A DNA stretch of 64,000 nucleotides, from positions 58,271 through 122,270 of the forward strand of contig CALUOQ010000008.1 in NCBI GenBank assembly GCA_944322325.1. The letters run 5' to 3'. The notes beneath the pieces were generated by a model. The model searched no databases and was not told where the DNA came from. It was given only the letters and a program-made list of their open reading frames with translations. The translations under genes and the position numbers were made by a program. Origin of the DNA: an uncultured Alloprevotella sp. Lineage in GTDB: Bacteria; Bacteroidota; Bacteroidia; Bacteroidales; Bacteroidaceae. Below, piece by piece: positions 60,421 to 64,000 of the stretch. Position 1 is the stretch's first letter; the number at the start of each line of letters is the position of its first letter.

Positions 60421-62499
60421 ATGAATTATTCTCGGATTTTTTTGTCGGCGGGCCTGTGCCTCGGCTCGCTGCTGACGGCGGACGCGCAGGACGTGTTCCC
60501 CTTCGAGCGGCTGGACACGCTGCCGCGCCGGGCGTCGCTGGTCTATTCCGCCGCCGTGCAGCCCCACTGGGTGGAGCGGACAAACTATTTCTGGTTTCAG
60601 AACCACGAGCGCGCGGGCGACGGCTTCTACCTGGTCGACGGGCGCGACGGCTCGCGCCGCCGCGTTGCGACGCGGGCGGAGCTGGACTCGATGGTGCGCG
60701 CGGTGAGCGTCAAACCGGAGAATGAGGAGGAGGCGAAGCGGGAGCGCGGTCGCGGCGTCCTCTCGCCCGACAGGCGGCTCCGAGCCTACGTCCGCGACCA
60801 CAACGTGTATGTCCAGGAGGTGGGGCGCAGGGACGCCGCGCCCGTGCAGCTGAGCTACGACGGCGCGCCCGGCTTTGCCTACCGGGGGCTGGAGTGGTCG
60901 CCCGACGGGCGTCGGCTCGCCGCCGTCAGGGTGCGCGAGGTCGAGGAGCGGCAGATACCCCTGTTGGAATCCTCGCCGACAGACCAAGTACAGCCCCGGC
61001 TCCACTGGCGCCGCTACGCCAAGCCGGGCGACGCCCTGCCGCTGACGATGCCCGCCCTGTTCGACGTAGGGCGCGGACGGCAAGTGCCGATTGACCTCGC
61101 GCCCTATCAGAAACAGTATGAACTGCGCCTGACGGGCTGGCGGCCGGGCGGCTCGGCCTTCACGTTCGAGTACAACGAACGGGGACACCAGCGCTACGTC
61201 GTGGCCGCCGTCGACGCCACGACGGGCCGCGTGACGCCCATTGTCGACGAGCGGTCGGACACGTTCATCGAGTACTACAAACTCTACCGTCACGACGTCG
61301 CGGCCACGGGCGAGCTGCTCTGGCTCTCCGAGCGCGACGGATGGCGCCACCTCTATCTGATAGACGGGCGGACGGGCGCCGTGAAGCGACAGCTGACGCG
61401 CGGCGAGTGGCCCGTGCGGCGGGTGGTCCGTGTGGACGATGAGGCACGCACGGTCTACTTCCTTGCCTCCGGCCGCCACGAGGGCGAGGACCCGTATAAT
61501 CTGCATTACTATAAAGTGAGCTTCGACGGCGGCGAGCCCGTGGAGCTGACGCCCGAGGAGGGCAACCACGTCCTCACGTTCTCGGACGACTACTCGCGCT
61601 GCGTCGACGTCTACTCCCAGCCCGACGTACCTCCGGTCAGCGTGCTGCGTGACGCGGCGACGGGCCGCCTCATTGACACGCTGGCCGTGTGCGACACGGC
61701 GGACCTGATGCGTGCCGGCTGGTCCGTGCCCGAGCCCTTTGTGGCCAAGGGGCGCGACGGCGTGACGGACATCTGGGGGACTATCTTCCGCCCGGCCTGC
61801 TTTGACCCGACGCGCACGTATCCCGTCATCGAGGATATCTACGCCGGGCCGCACGACTCGTTCGTCAACAAAAACTTCTCGGCCTACGACTGGTACATTA
61901 CGCCCCTTACGGAGCTGGGCTTCATCGTCGTGAAGATAGACGGCATGGGCACCGGCAACCGCTCGAAGGCCTTTCACGACGTGTGCTGGAAGAACCTTGC
62001 GGACGCCGGCTTCCCCGACCGTATCCGCTGGATGCAGGCCGCCGCCGAGCGCTATCCGTACATGGACCTGTCGCGCGTAGGCATCTACGGCTGGTCGGCC
62101 GGCGGGCAAAACGCGCTCGCCGCCCTCTTGTTCCACGGCGACTTCTACAAGGCGGCCGTGGCTTTCTGCGGTTGCCACGACAACCGGATGGACAAAATCT
62201 GGTGGAACGAGCAGTGGATGGGCTACCCCGTCGACTCGTCGTATGTCCGCTCGTCGAACGTTGCGAACGCCCACCGGTTGCAAGGTGACCTGCTTCTCAT
62301 CAACGGCGAACTGGACGACAACGTCGACCCGGCGTCGACGCTTCAGGTGGTCGACGCCCTGGTGCGTGCCGGCAAAATGTTCGAGCAACTCTACCTGCCA
62401 GGCAAGGACCACAACCTCGGCGGGCGCTACGAGGTACGCCGTATGTACGACTTCTTCGTGCGTAAGTTGCGCGGTAAGTCCGTCCCGACCTGTCAGTAA
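60421..62499 (+). CDS. Secreted S9-family (DPP IV-like) prolyl peptidase
   Basis: 692 residues with signal peptide MNYSRIFLSAGLCLGSLLTADAQ. A beta-propeller N-terminal domain (for example 'AYVRDHNVYVQEVG', 'GLEWSPDGRRLAAVRV', 'LTGWRPGGSAFTFEYNERG') is followed by the alpha/beta-hydrolase with the nucleophile in 'VGIYGWSAGGQNALAALL' (about S559), 'INGELDDNVDP' (Asp) and 'GKDHNLGG' (His). The usual G-W-S-Y-G has Ala here. Members of S9B remove dipeptides from the N-terminus of peptides and support growth on proteins. A His-Asn follows the catalytic His position as in other DPP-like enzymes. Peptide preference is inferred. Confidence 0.87.
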   Translation: MNYSRIFLSAGLCLGSLLTADAQDVFPFERLDTLPRRASLVYSAAVQPHWVERTNYFWFQNHERAGDGFYLVDGRDGSRRRVATRAELDSMVRAVSVKPENEEEAKRERGRGVLSPDRRLRAYVRDHNVYVQEVGRRDAAPVQLSYDGAPGFAYRGLEWSPDGRRLAAVRVREVEERQIPLLESSPTDQVQPRLHWRRYAKPGDALPLTMPALFDVGRGRQVPIDLAPYQKQYELRLTGWRPGGSAFTFEYNERGHQRYVVAAVDATTGRVTPIVDERSDTFIEYYKLYRHDVAATGELLWLSERDGWRHLYLIDGRTGAVKRQLTRGEWPVRRVVRVDDEARTVYFLASGRHEGEDPYNLHYYKVSFDGGEPVELTPEEGNHVLTFSDDYSRCVDVYSQPDVPPVSVLRDAATGRLIDTLAVCDTADLMRAGWSVPEPFVAKGRDGVTDIWGTIFRPACFDPTRTYPVIEDIYAGPHDSFVNKNFSAYDWYITPLTELGFIVVKIDGMGTGNRSKAFHDVCWKNLADAGFPDRIRWMQAAAERYPYMDLSRVGIYGWSAGGQNALAALLFHGDFYKAAVAFCGCHDNRMDKIWWNEQWMGYPVDSSYVRSSNVANAHRLQGDLLLINGELDDNVDPASTLQVVDALVRAGKMFEQLYLPGKDHNLGGRYEVRRMYDFFVRKLRGKSVPTCQ

Positions 62500-62536
62500 G
62501 TCAACCCTTTGACTCTTAGCGGGAATGATGCGTTTT

Positions 62537-62571
62537 CGCGGGAGCCATACCGGATTCCGGTTGCTCCCGCG
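62537..62571. terminator. Hairpin after the S9 peptidase
   Basis: CGCGGGAGC (62537-62545) pairs with GCTCCCGCG (62563-62571), with an inner CCGGA-TTCCGG. No T-run follows, so it may stabilise the mRNA end rather than terminate. Confidence 0.5.
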
Positions 62572-62632
62572 ATTGCGTTCATACGCGGCGTGGCCGGGAG
62601 TGCGCTCCGTGCGAAATCACCATATATGGGTA

Positions 62633-62663
62633 TTGCGAAGACGAGGTGCTGAGCCTAACTTTG
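62633..62663 (+). promoter_or_regulatory. Promoter of the C10 peptidase gene
   Basis: -33 TTG (62633-62635) and -7 TAACTTTG (62656-62663), spacing 23, 24 nt before the ATG at 62688. Confidence 0.75.
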
Positions 62664-62687
62664 CAGAAATTAATAAAATAATCTATT

Positions 62688-63932
62688 ATGAAAACTTTAA
62701 TTTCAGCATTTTTCGTTTTGGGGACGCTCTGTATATCATGCGAAAATGATATAGCTTTGCCAGTACAATCCGTTGAGCCAGTTAATTCGTCTTCATCCGT
62801 CTCTCTCTCAGAGGCAGAAGCTATTAAACTTTCCAATCAACTGTTGAACCAGATGGATACGGCGAATAGGGACACTAAAGGGTTTTCCATGGACAGAAGA
62901 GTAAAAACAGTTGAATATGTGAGAGCGACGGCATCGCCAGTTATGAGGACTGCGGAGCACGAAATCCCCGACACGTTGGTCTATTTGATTAATTATGAGA
63001 ACGAACAAGGTTTTTCTATCGTTTCGGCGGATAAGCGCTTGCCTTTGATTTACGCTATTTCTGAAGAGGGGCACTTAGATATCTCTGATACAATAGAAAA
63101 CAAAGGACTCGCACTTTTTTTCAAAAATATGGAGCAGCACATATTACGAACATTGGCGGAAGATGGCTTTCCTATCGGTAAAGAAGTGGACGAGAGGTAT
63201 TCCTATCAAGTTAAATTAGAGAAGAGGCAACTTCCTTTGTTATGGCCAGAAGTGGGAAATTGGCATCAAAATGAACCTTTCAATCAGTACTGTTTTACCG
63301 CAGATGGGAAGCAGGCTTCGGTGGGATGTGTGGCAGTGGCCATGGCGCAGTTGATGTCTTATTTTGATTGGCCGCGAGAAATTAATGGGCAAAAGTTGAT
63401 GTGGCGTTCAATGAAAAAAGGGGCGAAGAATTCAGATGTCGCTTTGCTTATGAAACGACTGGGTGATTCGGATATGCTAAATATGAATTACGGTGTTGGT
63501 ACAAGTGGTGCTTCAGTTGATGCGATAGCTCCAGCATTTAATAAAATGGGATATACTGCTTATGGAATTGAAAATTTTTTGCCCTTTTTCGTGGAAGATT
63601 GGCTTTCTGGTTCATATGAGTTTATTCCTTATAAGCAAGGTCCGGTGATTGTAATTGGTACAGATATGCATGGGGCAGGTTCTCATGTTTGGATCGTAGA
63701 CGGTTACATCCAGAATTCTATCTATCGTACCATTGATGAAAATCAATACCCTTATCATTTTTATTCCGACGATTTTGGCCTGTTCCATTGCATTTGGGGG
63801 TGGAGAGGTTCTTGTAACGGTTATTTCTTCTTTAATACCTTGGATGTCTCAGGAAGTCCTGATTATTGGGGCGGATATGGCGATGATGCAAGCGGTAAGG
63901 ATATAGGTTATGATTTTGGTAATATAACGTGA
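62688..63932 (+). CDS. C10 family cysteine peptidase (SpeB/streptopain-like) lipoprotein
   Basis: 414 residues. Lipoprotein signal MKTLISAFFVLGTLCISCEN with Cys at about 18. A Spi_C-like propeptide region ('LVYLINYENEQGFSIVSADKRLPLIYAISEEGHLD') is followed by the mature domain: catalytic Cys214 in 'ASVGCVAVAMAQLMSYF' and His333 in 'GSHVWIVDGYI', then 'LFHCIWGWRGSCNGYFFF'. A full propeptide plus catalytic pair indicates a functional zymogen, anchored to the envelope. The gene and its surroundings are markedly AT-richer than the adjoining S9 peptidase gene, which suggests transfer. Only 68 nt follow to the window end and I see nothing in them. Confidence 0.92.
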   Translation: MKTLISAFFVLGTLCISCENDIALPVQSVEPVNSSSSVSLSEAEAIKLSNQLLNQMDTANRDTKGFSMDRRVKTVEYVRATASPVMRTAEHEIPDTLVYLINYENEQGFSIVSADKRLPLIYAISEEGHLDISDTIENKGLALFFKNMEQHILRTLAEDGFPIGKEVDERYSYQVKLEKRQLPLLWPEVGNWHQNEPFNQYCFTADGKQASVGCVAVAMAQLMSYFDWPREINGQKLMWRSMKKGAKNSDVALLMKRLGDSDMLNMNYGVGTSGASVDAIAPAFNKMGYTAYGIENFLPFFVEDWLSGSYEFIPYKQGPVIVIGTDMHGAGSHVWIVDGYIQNSIYRTIDENQYPYHFYSDDFGLFHCIWGWRGSCNGYFFFNTLDVSGSPDYWGGYGDDASGKDIGYDFGNIT

Positions 63933-64000
63933 GTTCGATATAAGGATTGAAATTATTCCTTTGAAAATTAGGAACATAGCGATAAAAGCATTAAATTTAT

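Overview
The window looks like a chromosomal piece of a GC-rich member of the Bacteroidales. Supporting signs are the 11-subunit-type complex I cluster with fused nuoCD and no nuoEFG, an RprX/RprY-type two-component pair, an UpxY/UpxZ-type capsule operon head, Bacteroidetes -7 promoter boxes (TAnnTTTG) in front of most transcription units, an argR-GNAT-argG-argC-argD operon and a C10 protease. I cannot name the species. Most genes use GC-rich codons. The two ends (about 1-1560 and 62600-64000) are visibly more AT-rich and look acquired.

Layout. 1-8352 (all minus strand): distal part of a surface or capsular polysaccharide operon with GT4 (cut by the window edge), EpsG/Wzy-like polymerase, GT32, GT2, pyruvyl transferase, FrhB-like Fe-S protein, Wzx flippase, UpxZ-like and UpxY-like proteins. 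8458-8742: a 249-bp segment bounded by perfect 18-bp inverted repeats and carrying a promoter that points away from the operon, which I read as a phase-variable invertible promoter caught OFF. 8978-13378: GH89, an esterase and a metallophosphoesterase. 13683-19628: heavy-metal RND efflux operon with a His-rich small protein. 19867-24064: GH20, a DUF4424/YARHG-like protein and a DUF4827-type lipoprotein. 24347-32499: rprXY, dnaA, recQ, an AAA ATPase plus DUF4435 pair resembling PARIS, and a rhamnose mutarotase-like gene. 32972-43038: nuoABCDHIJKLMN. 43148-44230: tyrosine recombinase. 44608-44667: candidate small RNA. 45061-49870: ThrE-like exporter, flavin reductase, macro-domain protein, GH-D-like glycosidase. 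50136-54793: arginine operon. 55199-63932: AAA/DUF4143-type ATPase, nifJ, S9 peptidase, C10 peptidase.

The most unusual element is a family of modular 21-nt palindromic units found at seven places: 7459, 13518, 19670, 26710, 32526, 55007 and 60144. Units have a core CTGTCGCWGCGATAG. Most arrays are closed on both sides by inverted end units (CTGTCGTAGTACTTGT type) whose arms differ between loci but stay complementary within each locus. Six arrays lie between transcription units. One lies in frame inside the UpxZ-like gene and adds 49 codons. Separately, three polysaccharide genes contain near-perfect short palindromes inside their coding sequence. Together these suggest an actively spreading palindromic element family that tolerates coding sequence, plus a phase-variable capsule switch.
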